Part shown: piece by piece, positions 10,238-21,928 of the stretch
Layout: every line of letters starts with the position of its first letter
How positions within the stretch are numbered: position 1 is the first letter of the stretch
NCBI GenBank assembly: GCA_916048095.2
Contig: OU696573.1
Coordinates: forward strand, 1,592,001-1,656,000
DNA from: Sacculina carcini
Lineage: Eukaryota > Arthropoda > Thecostraca > Sacculinidae
DNA length: 64,000 bases
Direction of reading: 5' to 3'
Notes under the pieces: model-generated
Database searches by the model: none
What the model was told of the DNA's origin: nothing
Seen by the model: the letters and a program-made list of their open reading frames with translations, nothing else
Translations under genes and position numbers: made by a program

Positions 10238-10361
10238 AGAACCACAATGTATGTTATTGATTTTACATTAAATATCAAACTTAATTGTTATCAGTACATT
10301 TTATTGTATTTCACCTGAAAAATTTAGCATTAGTCGTAAAGCATAGATATGTACTACTTAC
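10238..10361. other. Short unique spacer
   Basis: AT-rich sequence between the minisatellite and the foldback element. No recognisable feature. Confidence 0.4.
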
Positions 10362-11396
10362 TGTACAATTATGTGCTATGGTATGTACTACAATTATAAT
10401 GCAGATATGAACCGTATGTTCTTACTTTATGGGGAACTCTATCAGCCAATATATCAATGTCAGCGTATAGAGCGGATATACCACCAGCGCGTGTACTTAA
10501 ATTATAGCAACAAAGCAAGATATCACAACTCAACACAATCACAACGCAACATGGCCCACTAAAACACCTTCACTAACAAACACACACGAACGTTCTGCGC
10601 AAACAACTGCCCTATGGCCCGCACTGCCCCATGGCGCGCATTGTTCAACCCCCTGCATCCCCCTGCTCGCTCATAGCACGTGCATACAACATACATACAC
10701 CCACACAGAGCCGTAGCAACCGCCCTCCGTACCCCACGGTCGGGGGGGCCCGAATGTTGAGGGGCCCCGTTGCTTCACGTATTATGTGATTATGTCTAAT
10801 AAATACATTCAATATTTGGTGATTTATTTATAATGGGGGCCCCAAGTGTTGCCTTCGGGGGGGCATAATTCCTCGCAACGGCTCTGCACTTACACTACCT
10901 CACATACACAAATAGACACCATACACAAATATATATACCGTACAATATTTAACATAGTACAGATGGTTAGCAACGACAAGCGCTATTCGCACGTGATCCC
11001 TGAACACTTGCCATAAGACGGAATGTACCGTCTCTGAAAGTGTGATGTTTCTGTAGATGTGTGTGTGTGTGCACGATCTGCTCGCGAGTGCTCTCCGAGA
11101 ACAGTGACTCTATACGCTGACACTGATATATTGGCTGATAGATTGCGCGCCATAGGACAGTTGTTTGCGCAGAACGTTCGTGCGTGTTTGCTAGTGAAGG
11201 TGGTTTAGTGGGCCATGTTGCGTTGTGATTGTGTTGAGTTGTGATATCTTGCTTTGTTGCTAGAATTTAAGTACACGCGCTGGTGGTATATACGCTGACA
11301 TTGATATATTGGCTGATAGAGTTCCCCATAAAGTAAGTACATACGGTTCATATCTGCATTGTAATTGTAGTACATACCATAGCACATAATTGTATA
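10362..11396. mobile_element. Foldback element with about 260-bp inverted arms
   Basis: The arms at about 10362-10623 and 11144-11396 are near-identical in inverted orientation. They start TGTACAATTATGTGC and its complement; the left arm carries a 7-bp insertion near 10479. The loop contains the third hAT-like MITE, CA-rich DNA, and a further copy of the arm motif CTGATATATTGGCTGATAG near 11120. No transposase is visible. The outer ends are too degraded to define a target duplication. Confidence 0.75.
10706..10886. mobile_element. hAT-like MITE, copy 3, inside the foldback loop
   Basis: A 181-bp internally shortened relative of the elements at 1074 and 6135. It starts CAGAGCCGTAGC and ends GCAACGGCTCTG. 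The flanking 8-mers CACCCACA (10698-10705) and CACTTACA (10887-10894) fit a degraded 8-bp target duplication. This is an independent insertion. Confidence 0.8.
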
Positions 11397-12288
11397 GTAC
11401 AATGACAATGTTTGTTGTGTTCCGTGGTTTCCATGCAAACGTGGTTTCCATGCAAACCATTGCGTCACACGCATTACGTTACATCTGTTTTTTGGATATG
11501 CTTTCATTATTCGAATGGCTGGTGGCTTTGCGTCGCTGTTCGGAATAATGCCGCTTTCTCAGAATGATGTGTCCTGTAGCCATAAAATGCAATCATATAA
11601 TGGCGATATTGATGACCGGTAAGGTGACCTTTTGTTGCAAATGCAACTTTTTCATCATAGACTCTGTTCTTATTGAGAAGTCCAAAAATCTTTATTTTTT
11701 TATCTGAGGTAAATATTAAATAAGTTATAAATGCAACTTTTTGTGACTTTTTGGTTTCAGCGCAACTTATACAACTGTTCATTTTCATGAACAACAATTT
11801 GGATTTAGAACAATTATTTCACACTATAAGGATTATTTTTAAAGTTTTCAACATAAACTCGATAAGCATGTATCTGGAAGATTTGAGAACATTGTGTCCG
11901 TGTGTGGTGCTAGACATCCTGCTCATTTACGTTCCCATAGACATAATACAGACATAGGCAATATAATATAGGCATAGCACTCTGATATAGACACCTGAAT
12001 TTGTGCAATAAAATAAAAAATTAATTTTTATACTTTTCGAGCAGCCTTGTAGCAACTAGTTAGATCAACAGCACTGAAATATAATGACCGCATAATCAGA
12101 TGATGTTTTATCTGCAAAATCAATCTAGAACTGGGAAAATTTTATAAAATTTACATCGAGTGAGTGTCAAATTATATTGTATATTTAAATATCACTACCA
12201 TGCATCAGTGCGACAGATTCGACAGACTAGACAAGCATATGAAACACAATCTTAACGCAACTGCGAAAATTAGAAATACATTAAGTAG
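11397..12288. other. Second, partial intergenic block before copy 3
   Basis: It resumes the array spacer at the TGTTTGTTGTGTT point and repeats 9258-9900. An intron-like stretch with donor GTAAAT lies at 11709-11760. No gene. Confidence 0.5.
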
Positions 12289-12403
12289 ATGTACGATATA
12301 TTATACGTAGATGAGTAAGTAGATGAAAATCTAAGTAGATGTACGATATATGTACGCCTGGTACACTCGCGCCCTCTGGCGGTGTAGCTACACACTACAG
12401 TAG
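12289..12403. mobile_element. Short insertion carrying a CTCF-like motif, copy 1
   Basis: About 110 bp inserted at AGTAG, which is duplicated at 12284-12288 and 12399-12403. The empty site reads TTAAGTAGAAAC, for example at 22440. It contains the repeated phrase GTAGATGTACGATATA and, at 12369-12382, GCGCCCTCTGGCGG, whose complement fits the vertebrate/insect CTCF core. The class of element is unknown. The same insertion is present at 54360-54474. Confidence 0.6.
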
Positions 12404-13492
12404 AAACAAAAACGTGAAACTCCAAAGTGTAATAATGTTAAGGAGGGATTTCATTTTTTAAATTTTATTACCCTATTATTTAAAATTGGTGATATTTTAG
12501 CGAAACATTTTGATCAACTTATTAGCGCAACTATTTGCGATTTTAGCGCATCCAAATATCACCCTTGTCGCCAGTGAGGTGACAGTTGAAGCTCATGAAG
12601 CATGCAATCCCAACACAACCGCCAATGCTCAAAACGTATTGTAGCGATAGTTATGGAATGTAAACAGTACACATTTTTCTAAGAAATACTATGTTTTTCA
12701 TAATTATGTGATTTTCACTACCCTTTACGGGTATAGTGAAGTTTCTGCAAAATTCTAAGTGCAACGTTTTAGCGCATCTTTTAGTAATTGTAACGCAACT
12801 TTTCTTGATTTTTAGCGCACCAAAATGTCACCCAAATAATAAGACACGTTGTTGATTTTACGTGCAGTATATTGACAGCATTAACACATCCAACAGTTAT
12901 GAATTATATCACACAGATAGATGAAACTGTGGCGTTTGGCTCGCCACGCACTGATACGCGTTGACAACGCAACTTCTCCAGACCGACCGTATTTTCACAT
13001 ACAATAAGTGAACTAACACGACACACAAACACAAACACACATATAACACGAACAAATACGACACTCAGACACACATACTAATAGTCGTGCACACAGCTTC
13101 TGGTAGGTTCGGCCAGGTGGCGTGCGAAATGTGTCGTTGATTGATTGAATGTCGCTCGTGTGGAAAAAGGTGTGAAATTTGTAAACAATTAATGAGTGCG
13201 TTGTGCTCTGCTGTGTGCGAGCTGTGTGTGTGTTCGAGCTGTATGTGTGTGTGTGTGTGCGTGTGTTGTTCGGTGTTTCAAGTTCGCTTTGTCGATTGTG
13301 ATTTGTGTGGTATTTGTGTTTCTTTTTGGCTCCACATCTTCTACATCAACGTATCTGCTCAGTTATAGGAACTCAGTGTAATAAGCGCCAAACACTGAAT
13401 TCTTATTATTATTTTTAAATAAGTCCTGGATGGTGAGTGGACTTTTGGAATACATCAATGGCTGGATAGGAGGGCTGGCAGGGACGGGAGAG
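12404..13492. other. Distal spacer and 3' flank of GPCR copy 3
   Basis: This is the roughly 1-kb segment missing from units 1 and 2. It has spaced AGCGCAACTTTT-type motifs at about 12530, 12765 and 12800, then the GT-rich 3' flank (TG run near 13240-13260). No gene. Confidence 0.5.
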
Positions 13493-15025
13493 TCACATGC
13501 TGAATATTGCATATTTATGCGGTCGGGTGCAATTGTGAGAGCGAGACTCAGTGTGTATTTGCGGTTTGTCAGCTGTCATGGATTCCAGTGATGTGGTGCA
13601 CAACGGAAGCTGCACGTCATGTTTTATGTCAGTCATCGTTCCAGATATTGGTCTGCGCTTTTGATTGTGGGCAATCAAATGAGGTTCAATTACCTTAAAT
13701 TTCCTCCCTACACTAAGATCACTTGAAGTGCCTCCATTCATGTTTCCTCCATCGACCCAATTAGCCATCCATTCTTCAATGCTGTCGTCGATGCAGTCTT
13801 CGATGTCCATATTTTCCATCGATGACATTTCCGAGCTCATTTCAATGTTTGTGATATGTTCATTGTTGAATTTCGCTCCCTTCCTTGTTTCATTTGACTG
13901 ATCGTTTTTGTGAATAATGTCGGCGGTGCTGTTCTGACCGGAACAATTGTGGTTGATATATTTTGTTGGCCTGATGGTCTCTCCACCACAGACCTCCTGC
14001 ACGTCCACCACAAACACATTGGGCAACCTGGCACCACCGCCTGTGTTTTCCACTTGACCTTCGTGTTTCTCTGATCCTCGTTGATGATGTGTGCTTGGTA
14101 ATTGCTCGTTTCCATTGTTCTGCTGGATTTCCTCCACCTTATTACGGCATGTAATCGCATTAAATAGAGCCGAGTATTCATTCCTCAACAATCTATTAGA
14201 CAAGCCGAACACCCATCCATCCAATATATACGAGATCATGGTCATTTGAAGGCTCACATGTTTCAGCACTGCAGGTACTTGAATGATGAACTGGTCAATT
14301 AGCATTACAATACAGCTGGGCAGAATGAAGAACAAGGCTATAATTGTTCCCCGAATAACCCCACGGTAATTTCTCATAGTATTTTTTTTTTCTGTTACTC
14401 CCATTAATTTTCGCTGATCGCGGATTTCATTGGAATGCTTGGCTGCCTGGTGAGACACAATTACATTGAGGACAATCACCATCATGTTGATGATCAGAAT
14501 CAAGCCATAAGTGAGACTTATAAGCCAGGAGGGAACAACATCTACTATTATACACTTTCCCTCAGATTTATCCCATTCTCCGAAGTTCCATAGAAGAGCG
14601 AAGTGTATCAGCCAGTACAGCACGGCTGTTATCCACGGGCTTGTCAGCAGCATGAAGTGGTTGAACGACGTCATTACCTGGTAGTATCGCAGACCATGCT
14701 GGACCGACACGTATCTCTCAACGTTGAGAGCCAAAAGACACGCACTGGAACACACAGCGAGCGAGGAGACGGAAGTCAGGTTCATGGTGCAGGTAATGCG
14801 GGCCCGCTGAAAGTCTGTCTTGTTGAGAAATGAGTTGAATGCAACAACTGCAAGTAGCAGAGCTTCGGCAGTTGCCATGTTGGCCAATGTTTGGAACATG
14901 ATCTTGCAACGCAGTCGACGTCGAAACAAAATTAACAGCGCCGGCACAGACGACAGCAAAATACCCGCCAAACTTAACGGTATGGCTGTATGAAGCTCAA
15001 CATTGTCTTGATCTTGATCAGCCAT
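13493..15025 (-). CDS. Rhodopsin-like GPCR, array copy 3 (510 aa)
   Basis: Intact paralogue. It is the long-tail type, with EGQVENTGGG where copies 1, 2, 4 and 9 have EDNGGD, a four-residue difference. Distinctive positions are NVELHTAI at the N-terminus, FNSFLNKTDF, TCTMNLTS (an NLT sequon at the ECL1/TM3 edge), EWDKSEGKCIIVDVV in ECL2, and an unusual C-terminus KYAIFSM. Its N-terminal third recurs in copy 6 and its C-terminal two thirds in copy 5. Confidence 0.9.
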   Translation of the reverse strand: MADQDQDNVELHTAIPLSLAGILLSSVPALLILFRRRLRCKIMFQTLANMATAEALLLAVVAFNSFLNKTDFQRARITCTMNLTSVSSLAVCSSACLLALNVERYVSVQHGLRYYQVMTSFNHFMLLTSPWITAVLYWLIHFALLWNFGEWDKSEGKCIIVDVVPSWLISLTYGLILIINMMVIVLNVIVSHQAAKHSNEIRDQRKLMGVTEKKNTMRNYRGVIRGTIIALFFILPSCIVMLIDQFIIQVPAVLKHVSLQMTMISYILDGWVFGLSNRLLRNEYSALFNAITCRNKVEEIQQNNGNEQLPSTHHQRGSEKHEGQVENTGGGARLPNVFVVDVQEVCGGETIRPTKYINHNCSGQNSTADIIHKNDQSNETRKGAKFNNEHITNIEMSSEMSSMENMDIEDCIDDSIEEWMANWVDGGNMNGGTSSDLSVGRKFKVIEPHLIAHNQKRRPISGTMTDIKHDVQLPLCTTSLESMTADKPQIHTESRSHNCTRPHKYAIFSM

Positions 15026-16141
15026 TGCCAGTAGATACAACAGAGGAGGTCGTTTTTTGGCCGACACAACTGTAAGACAATGACACCGCGCACACAAAAA
15101 CTTACTAAAAATATATATTCCATAGTACCTATATATGATTTTGCTTTATAATGTATAGTTGGCAGTAGCGTGTGTTCATCAGCTGTGCTAACTATTCATT
15201 GAACAAGTGCGAAACTTTGATTGAGAAGGGAACAATGGTATTGCCTATGGGTATTTTTTAATCAGCGCGCGACACCATGACAGACAGCTGGTCCAGCTAG
15301 TGAATGTGCCATCATGAGTTTTTCAGAAATAATACAATTACTTTCAGTGAGTTCCATTTGAATTAAATAAATATTGCTTTTATTCAGGTTCATTTGATTG
15401 CTGTTTTTGTTAATTAGCAGGGCATGACCCCACTGATTCAATTTCAGTTAAGCTATCATATTAAGTATCACATTAAGCTCTTAGTAACAATAGTGATGGA
15501 AGTACACCTTAACCCGCTCTGTATTACTGGTCGAACACTGACGTCGCAACATCTCCCTGGTTCACTATTCTCCTGCATTATTCCTAATTGCTTACTATAT
15601 CTGTGCAGAACTACCAAACGTCCGTAGTAAACTGATTTGCTTCCAGCTCTCTTATATATAATCTCTTCAATGACACTGTGTAGTTGTTTTACCTGACACA
15701 AAAGGCGCGAGAATAAAGATTGGTTGGTTGATTGGTGACTGCTGCTCCGGAGATGTGACCTGGAGTGCGTGTCGTTGTCCAGTGAAATGCTGGCAATGTT
15801 TGTTGTGCTGCTTCAATGGCAATGGTTGCCATGCAAACCATTGCGTCACACGCATTACGTTACATCTGTTTTTTGGATATGCTTTCATTATTCAAATGGC
15901 TGGTGGCTTTGCGTCGTTGTTCGGAATAATGCCACTTTCTCAGAATGATGTGTCCTGTAGCCATAAAATGCAATCATATAATGACGATATTGATGACCAG
16001 TAAAGTGACCTTTTGTTGCATATGAAACTTTTTCATCATATATTCTGTTCTTATTGAGATGTGCAAAAATCTTTATTTTATTGATCTGAGGTAAATATTA
16101 AATAATTTATAAATTCAACCTTTTGCAACTTCTTGGTTTCA
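15026..16141. other. 5' flank of copy 3 and intergenic block
   Basis: Conserved upstream flank with TATA-like sequence, then the shared spacer. The intron-like donor (GTAAAT, 16091) survives, but its acceptor is interrupted at GGTTTCA by the LINE at 16142. No gene. Confidence 0.5.
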
Positions 16142-16883
16142 ACAACAACAACAACAACAAATGTATTTTCTATAGCGCACACAGTAATCAGAGGAACGAA
16201 ACATAACAAATAAATGGACGAAAGAAAAGAAAATAGAAATAAGTAGCTCGGCGGGGGAGAGTCACAATGAGCAGTCGAAGAAAGTCAATATACATGGTAA
16301 TATTGGAGTTAATATAGAGTAGATACATGAATATGAATAAATATATGTAAATATAGAGTTAGTGAGCAAAATAATCAAATAAGTGAAAGTAGGTGAGGGC
16401 ACAAACAAGCAAGTGGCAATATGAGGGCTAGTGTCGTCGACACGGAGGGGTAAGAGGGGACGGCAAGGATAGTAAATGTTTGTGCAGTGAGGTAGGAAAG
16501 GACATGTAAGATTTCTTCTCCATTATGTGAAAAGGTAGAGCATTATATACTCGAGGAGCAGAGAAGAAGAATGATTTAGCGGACCAGCTGGATGCATGGA
16601 GAGCAGGAGGGGGACGGGGGGAACAGGACGACGGCTAGAAAGATTGGTGTTACAGGTTAGTAGCGAAGACAGATAGGCAGGTGGAGAAGACGTGTGAGGA
16701 AGCTTATATACAAGACAACATAGCTTAAAATGAATCCTAGAGACAGCGGGCAGCCAACCGAGTTTGTGAATGTGAGCGGAGGTAGGTGTTCTGGGAGGAA
16801 GACGTAACACAAATCTGCACGAGAGGTTGATGATAGACTGGAGGGAGCGAATAGACTTTTGAGGTAGATGAAAAAATATAGAG

Positions 16884-16954
16884 TTACAACAACAACAACA
16901 ACGTGTATTTGCTATAGCGCCGGTAAAACACAAGCGCGAAAAAGATAATTACAA
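16884..16954 (-). mobile_element. Tiny LINE 3'-end insertion inside LINE copy D
   Basis: About 65 bp with an ACAAC-repeat tail followed by GTGTATTTGCTATAGCGCC, similar to but distinct from the 3' end of the host LINE. It is flanked by TTACAA (16884-16889 and 16949-16954). The sister LINE copies have uninterrupted GAGTTACAATAGTC. It is best read as an extremely 5'-truncated insertion of a related LINE family. Confidence 0.7.
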
Positions 16955-18531
16955 CAATAGTCAATACGTGAGAATATATAAGAATTTACAAGGAGAAGAG
17001 CGGATACCTCGTCTATGTATGGAGGTATAGGGAAAAATTATCGTAAGGTGAAGCGGCAGGAACGATTGATGTACGAGAGATGTTTGCAGAAATCGAGGTA
17101 AGGATCCAAGAAATACCTAGGTTTCGGATGTGGGACGAGAGAGGCAGATCAAATGAGCAAGGGGCAATTCTGGGGGGATGAATCAAAATGGATTCCGTTT
17201 TGTCGGGGTTCAGTAAAAATTTTCTGGAGGATGCCCATGCAGAAAGGTGTGATAAGAGCTGACCGACCAGACCAAGTTTAGAAAGAGAGAAAGGAAAGTA
17301 AATTTGAATGTCGTCCGCGTTAATATGAAATAAGTTAGAATAAGAGCGAAGAATAGGGCAAAGAGAAGAAACATAAAGACTGAATAGAAGGGGACCGAGA
17401 AGAGAGCCTTGGGGAACATCGGATTTGAGAGGTAAATGATATGAAGTAAGAGAGGTATGTGATTTGAGAGGTAAATGATAGGAAGACAGGAGATTTAGGG
17501 CAGAAGATGAAAGGCCAACGTGAGGATCGTGAGAACGTGAAGATCTTGACAGAGAATAGAATGGTCGACAAGGTCAAAAGCAGAAGAGAAATCTAGAGAA
17601 ATAAAGAGGACAGAGTCGCCGGTAGAAAAAGAAGTAAAAATATCATTTAAGAGGGAAAGAAGAATAGTTTCAGTGGAGTGATTAGAAATATAACCGGATT
17701 GACAAGGATCAAGGGCTGAATTTATACAAGGTCTCAGCTGGGGCAGAATAGCGGCTTCCAGGAGCTTGGATGGGAGAGGAAGAAGAGATATTGGCCTATA
17801 GCTGCTAGGAAGGGAAGGGTCCAGGGAAGGATTTTTTAGGATAGGGGAGACAATTGCGTGCTTAGATGCCAGAAAAGTACCATGGAGGAAATAAGAGTTA
17901 ATAAAGTGAGTGAGTAAAGGAGCGAGAAGAATGACAGAGTCAGAAAGTGCCTTAAAGTTGATAGGGTCAGAGGTGCACCTAGAATTTTGTTCTTAAGTTC
18001 TTGAGTTTCTTAAGGAATATGGCGGTGGTTACAGGAGAGATAGGAGAAAAGGAATCCAATGAGATATTGGAAGACGGGAAAGTCAAGGACAGTGAAGAGG
18101 ACGGCAATTTTGATTTGGCTTTGGTAAGTTTTTCTTGGAAAAATAATGAAAAGTCAGACGCCGAAATTGAGCAGGGAGTTGATTTTGCAATACCGGTGAG
18201 AGATTTCAAGGTGGAGGTACTTGGACTGGGAGGACGTTGAGCGTGAAGTAAGTTTTGATTTATAGAAAGAAGATTTGGCGGCAGTAAGAGCAGAAATAAA
18301 AGAATTTCGGGCAGTTCAAAACTGAGACCACTTCAGGTCAGTTTTGAACCGGCGCCAGCAGCGCTCACGGGCCCGAGACTCAGCTCGCAGACGGCGTAAG
18401 TCAGGTGTTAGCCATGGTTGCTGGCTGACAGAAGGTTTGACGACACATACGCGCAAGGGGAACAGTGTATCATTGATGCTAGACAAACACTCATTGATAA
18501 AATGGGAAAGAGCCATCGGGGGAAGGAAATG

Positions 18532-18640
18532 GTAATGTAATGTAATGTAATGTAATGTATGGAGATGTATCGGAGGTAATGTATCGGAATGGTAATGTAT
18601 CAATGTATCAATGGTAATGTATCGGAGATAGAGAATGAGA
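18532..18640. repeat. Local TAATG / TGTATCGG repeat expansion
   Basis: Copies A-C have a single AATGGTAATGTATCGG here. Copy D has five TAATG units and several repeats of TGTATCGG and TGTATCAATG, a local slippage expansion. Confidence 0.8.
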
Positions 18641-18660
18641 GACGAGAAGCCTGAAATGGG

Positions 18661-19007
18661 TTAAAGGTTAAAGGTTAAATGCCTAAGTGGCAGCTGCTAC
18701 ACGGGAAGAAGCCGAAGCTTATAAACACACAGGCGTGCAGCTCGCCCCGTGCAGCTCGCTGCCACCGCAGAACCAACCCTCTCCACGCTATGACGCCACA
18801 AGGACGTAAGACGTATAAGAGAGGGCCACCTCCCCAGAATGCATGGCACAACTCATGACTGATATCTGGTACCATCATTTCCTGCTGGGTGGACAGGGGC
18901 TGTGGGATTGTAGAATTCGCCCAATGAAATTCTGCTCCGCCGGGTTTCGAACCACGGACCTCCCGCTTGTGAGGCGGGTGTGCTAACAACTGCACCACGG
19001 AGTCCAC
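18661..19007 (-). mobile_element. tRNA-Val-derived SINE
   Basis: On the minus strand it starts with a tRNA-like head. The A box is near TGGTGCAGTTG (about 18980-18997), the anticodon loop CTCACAA reads CAC (Val), and the B box GGTTCGAAACC is perfect (18943-18953). A body of about 270 bp follows, ending in a tail of TTTAACC repeats (18661-18680). It is absent from the four sister LINE copies, so the junction is clear; only a GGG target repeat is visible. RNA polymerase III transcription is inferred from the boxes. I do not recognise the body family. Confidence 0.8.
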
Positions 19008-19055
19008 GAGGGGAGTCAAAATTACGGAAGATTCGTGAGAAGTAAGTTTTAGAAG

Positions 19056-19551
19056 GGTTTCAGCACAACTTATGCAACTGTTCATTTTTAAGAGCAACTA
19101 TTTGGATTTAGAAAAATATTTCACACTGTAATGCATTTTGAATTTTTTTCAACATAAACTCGATAAGCATGTATCTGGAAGGCTTGAGAACATTGTGTCA
19201 GTGTGTGGTGCTAGACATCCTGCTTATTTACGTTCCCATAGACATAATACAGACATAGGCAATATAATATAGGCATAGCACTCTGACATAGACACCCGTA
19301 TTTGTGCAATAAAATTAAACAATAATTTTTATACTTATCGAGCAGCCCTGTAGCAACTAGTTAGATCAACAGCACTGAAATATAATGACCGCATAATCAG
19401 ATGATGTTTTATCTGCGAAATCCATCTATAACTCGGAAAATGTTAGAAAATTTACATCGAGTGAGTGTCAAATTAGATTGTATATTTAAATATCACTACC
19501 ATGCATCAGTGCGACAGATTCGACAGACTAGACAAGCATGTGAAACACAAT
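19056..19551. other. Intergenic block after LINE copy D
   Basis: Array spacer resuming with GGTTTCAGCACAACTTATGC and running to the LINE insertion point at ACAAT. No gene. Confidence 0.5.
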
Positions 19552-21928
19552 CAAAACGACGTCAAAAGCCGGTCACATTCTGGATCTTATTATTTCGGGA
19601 AATAAATCAAATTGTATCAGTAATGTCTCAGTTGATAATATTCATCGAATATCACCTGTTCATTAAATATTTGATTTTTTCTTACCTGTCCATAGTGGAT
19701 CCAATAGTGTACGTACGGTGTTTTGCAGAAAAATGGACAGCCTGGACCCTGCGGCGTTAATTTTTAATACAATAAACAGTCTAGACCAAATGCTTTATAC
19801 AAATTGTGTGCATGTAATGTCCATGTATCAGTGCTCAACTTGTTTTTTAGGCAAGGTCAATGAGGTCGTGAAGCATGAATACAACTCACAGTGTCCCAAA
19901 GTCCACAGAACAATTTTTGACAGACCATCAGCTCCCTGGTTCAACAAGGAGGTACTGCGGGCAAAGCGCTTGAAAAGAAAAAAAGAAAAAATTTGGCGTA
20001 GATCACAGTCTGAAGATGCACACAGTGATTATCTTGTGGCACGTCTTCACTTAAACAAGCTAATCATGCAAGCAAAGAAAGAGTGTTATACCAGAAAAGT
20101 GAGTGAGGCAGGTGATGATATTGGAAAGGTATATACTATTCTGAAAAATATTTCAGGATTGAAGAAAATTGCAAAATTACCTCAAGGATATAAGGAAAAA
20201 GAATTAGCGGATAAATTTGCAATATATTTTACTAGAAAAATTACAAACATTGTAAATGAAATAGCATATATTGGAAATTATGTTCATGATGGGGTAACAG
20301 AGATAAATACAAGACTGGAAACATTCTCTGCCAGAAATATTGTTGAGGTGAAGAACATATTGAGATCAGTTAGGCGAACTTATTGCTTATTGGACCCCAT
20401 TCCTATGGATCATCTGTATAATAGCACCGATTTTGAAAACTTATTATTAGTTTTCACCGCTATTATAAATGCAACCTTTGAGTCTGCGATTTTTCCTGAA
20501 GATGCGAAACAGGCTGTAATTAAGCCAATTCTCAAAAATGTAAAAGATCCTCAAGAACTCAGCTCTTATAGACCGGTTTCAAACATAATGTTTTTGTCCA
20601 AGGTTATTGAGAGGGCTATGTTGAATCAGATTTCAGCGCATATCAATGAAGTTGGGGCGTTACCAGATGAACAATCAGCATTTCGGACATTCTGTTCCAC
20701 AGAAACCACCCTATGTTCAGTAACAAATGACTTACTCTGCATGATGGACAGTGGCAAGTGTGGCCTGATTCTTCTTCTAGACCTCAGCGCTGCATTTGAC
20801 ACGGTCGATCATCATTTACTATTAAAGCATTGTTTCAATGTTGGAATAGAGGGGAAAGCATTAGACTTAATTGCATCTTATTTAACAAACCGAAGTTACT
20901 GTGTGCAAATTAGAAATGAAAGCTCAGGCAAACACTATCTGCAGAGAGGAGTTCCTCAGGGAAGTCTTCTTGGACCTTTATTTTTTTCTATTCATACTGT
21001 TGGGCTATCGAATATAATAACTAAACACGGCATAAAATTCAAATTATTTGCCGATGACACACAAATTTACATGTCGTTTTCCAATATTGAGTCAACGCAA
21101 TGCTTATTGGGTCAAGTTATAGATGACATAAAGCAGTGGATGTCGTATAAGAGACTGAAACTTAATGAAGAAAAAACTGAGTGTCTGATCATAGCAAAGA
21201 GGTCTACTCGTAGAACACTTCAAATTCCAAAGTTAAACTTGAATCAGATTGAGTTGGAGGTAGTGGATAATGCGAGAAATCTGGGTGTCATTATTGACTC
21301 ATCACTATCACTTGAAAACCAAGAAGCAAATGTGGTCAGAAGAGCGAATTTTCATCTGAAAAATATTGTTTTTCTGAAAAAATATCTTGATGAAAAATCT
21401 GTGAGATTATTGGTGCAAAATCAAGTGATATCAAGATTAGATTACTGCAATGCTTTGTATTACGGACTGCCCAATTACCTATTGAGAAAGTTGCAGATTG
21501 TTATTAATAGAGCAGCTAGATTGATTAAGGGAGTTTCACCTCGAGAACATGTGACACCAACTATAATAAAGCTGCATTGGTTGCCAATAAAGGCTCGCTT
21601 AATATTCAAAATTTGTGCTTTGACCTATCAAGTACTGTGGACTGGAAAGCCGGAATATCTGAGAAGTTGCATCGAATTATATTATCCAGATACTGAAGTG
21701 CGTTTAAGATCTACATCGAACACGAATAATCTAGCCCATCAAAGAAGTCAGTCTTTACTCGGTTCAAGAGCATTCAAATATTGTGCACCAGTGCTATACA
21801 ATAAATTGCCAAACTATATCAAAATCAGCTTGAATATTAAAATATTCAAGAAAAGACTCAAGACATTCATGTTTAATAAGGCCTATGATCTGCTCAATCA
21901 GGTTATAAGAGATGACTTCAAATGTTGA
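19552..21928 (+). pseudogene. LINE endonuclease (C-terminal end)-reverse transcriptase, one stop
   Basis: One reading frame continues from the truncated endonuclease end through the RT, broken only by TAA at 19664-19666. After the stop the frame is open to 21928; the first in-frame ATG is at 19733. A basic linker (LKRKKEKIWRR) is followed by RT motifs SYRPVSN, LDLSAAFDTVDH and RGVPQGSLLGP, the catalytic FADD (21047-21058), and the conserved C-terminal LHWLPIKARLIFKI. The catalytic aspartates are intact. The protein would nick and reverse transcribe at the target site, but lacks the N-terminal endonuclease and is disabled in cis. Confidence 0.9.

Larger units (their letters stand above)
16142..19055 (-). 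mobile_element. CR1/L2-like LINE fragment, copy D
   Basis: Same insertion as the copies at 26202, 32839, 44891 and 51546: target duplication GGTTTCA (16135-16141 and 19056-19062), and a 3' tail of TTG repeats (ACAACAACA on the plus strand) preceded by GCGCTATAG. It is 5'-truncated, lacking the endonuclease. The RT region is split by frameshifts. This copy is longer because it carries a small LINE-tail insertion (16890-16954), a TAATG/TGTATCGG expansion (18532-18640) and a SINE (18661-19007). It is more diverged than copies A-C. Confidence 0.85.

Noticed and set aside
9898-10278. Open frames of heptapeptide repeats on both strands, and a CRISPR-like look
   Set aside because: The 21-bp units are directly tandem with no spacers, and the frames are open only because 21 is divisible by three. 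It is a minisatellite.
18938-19003. A functional tRNA-Val gene
   Set aside because: Only part of the acceptor stem pairs, the T arm has mismatches, and a SINE body and repeat tail follow. It is a SINE head.
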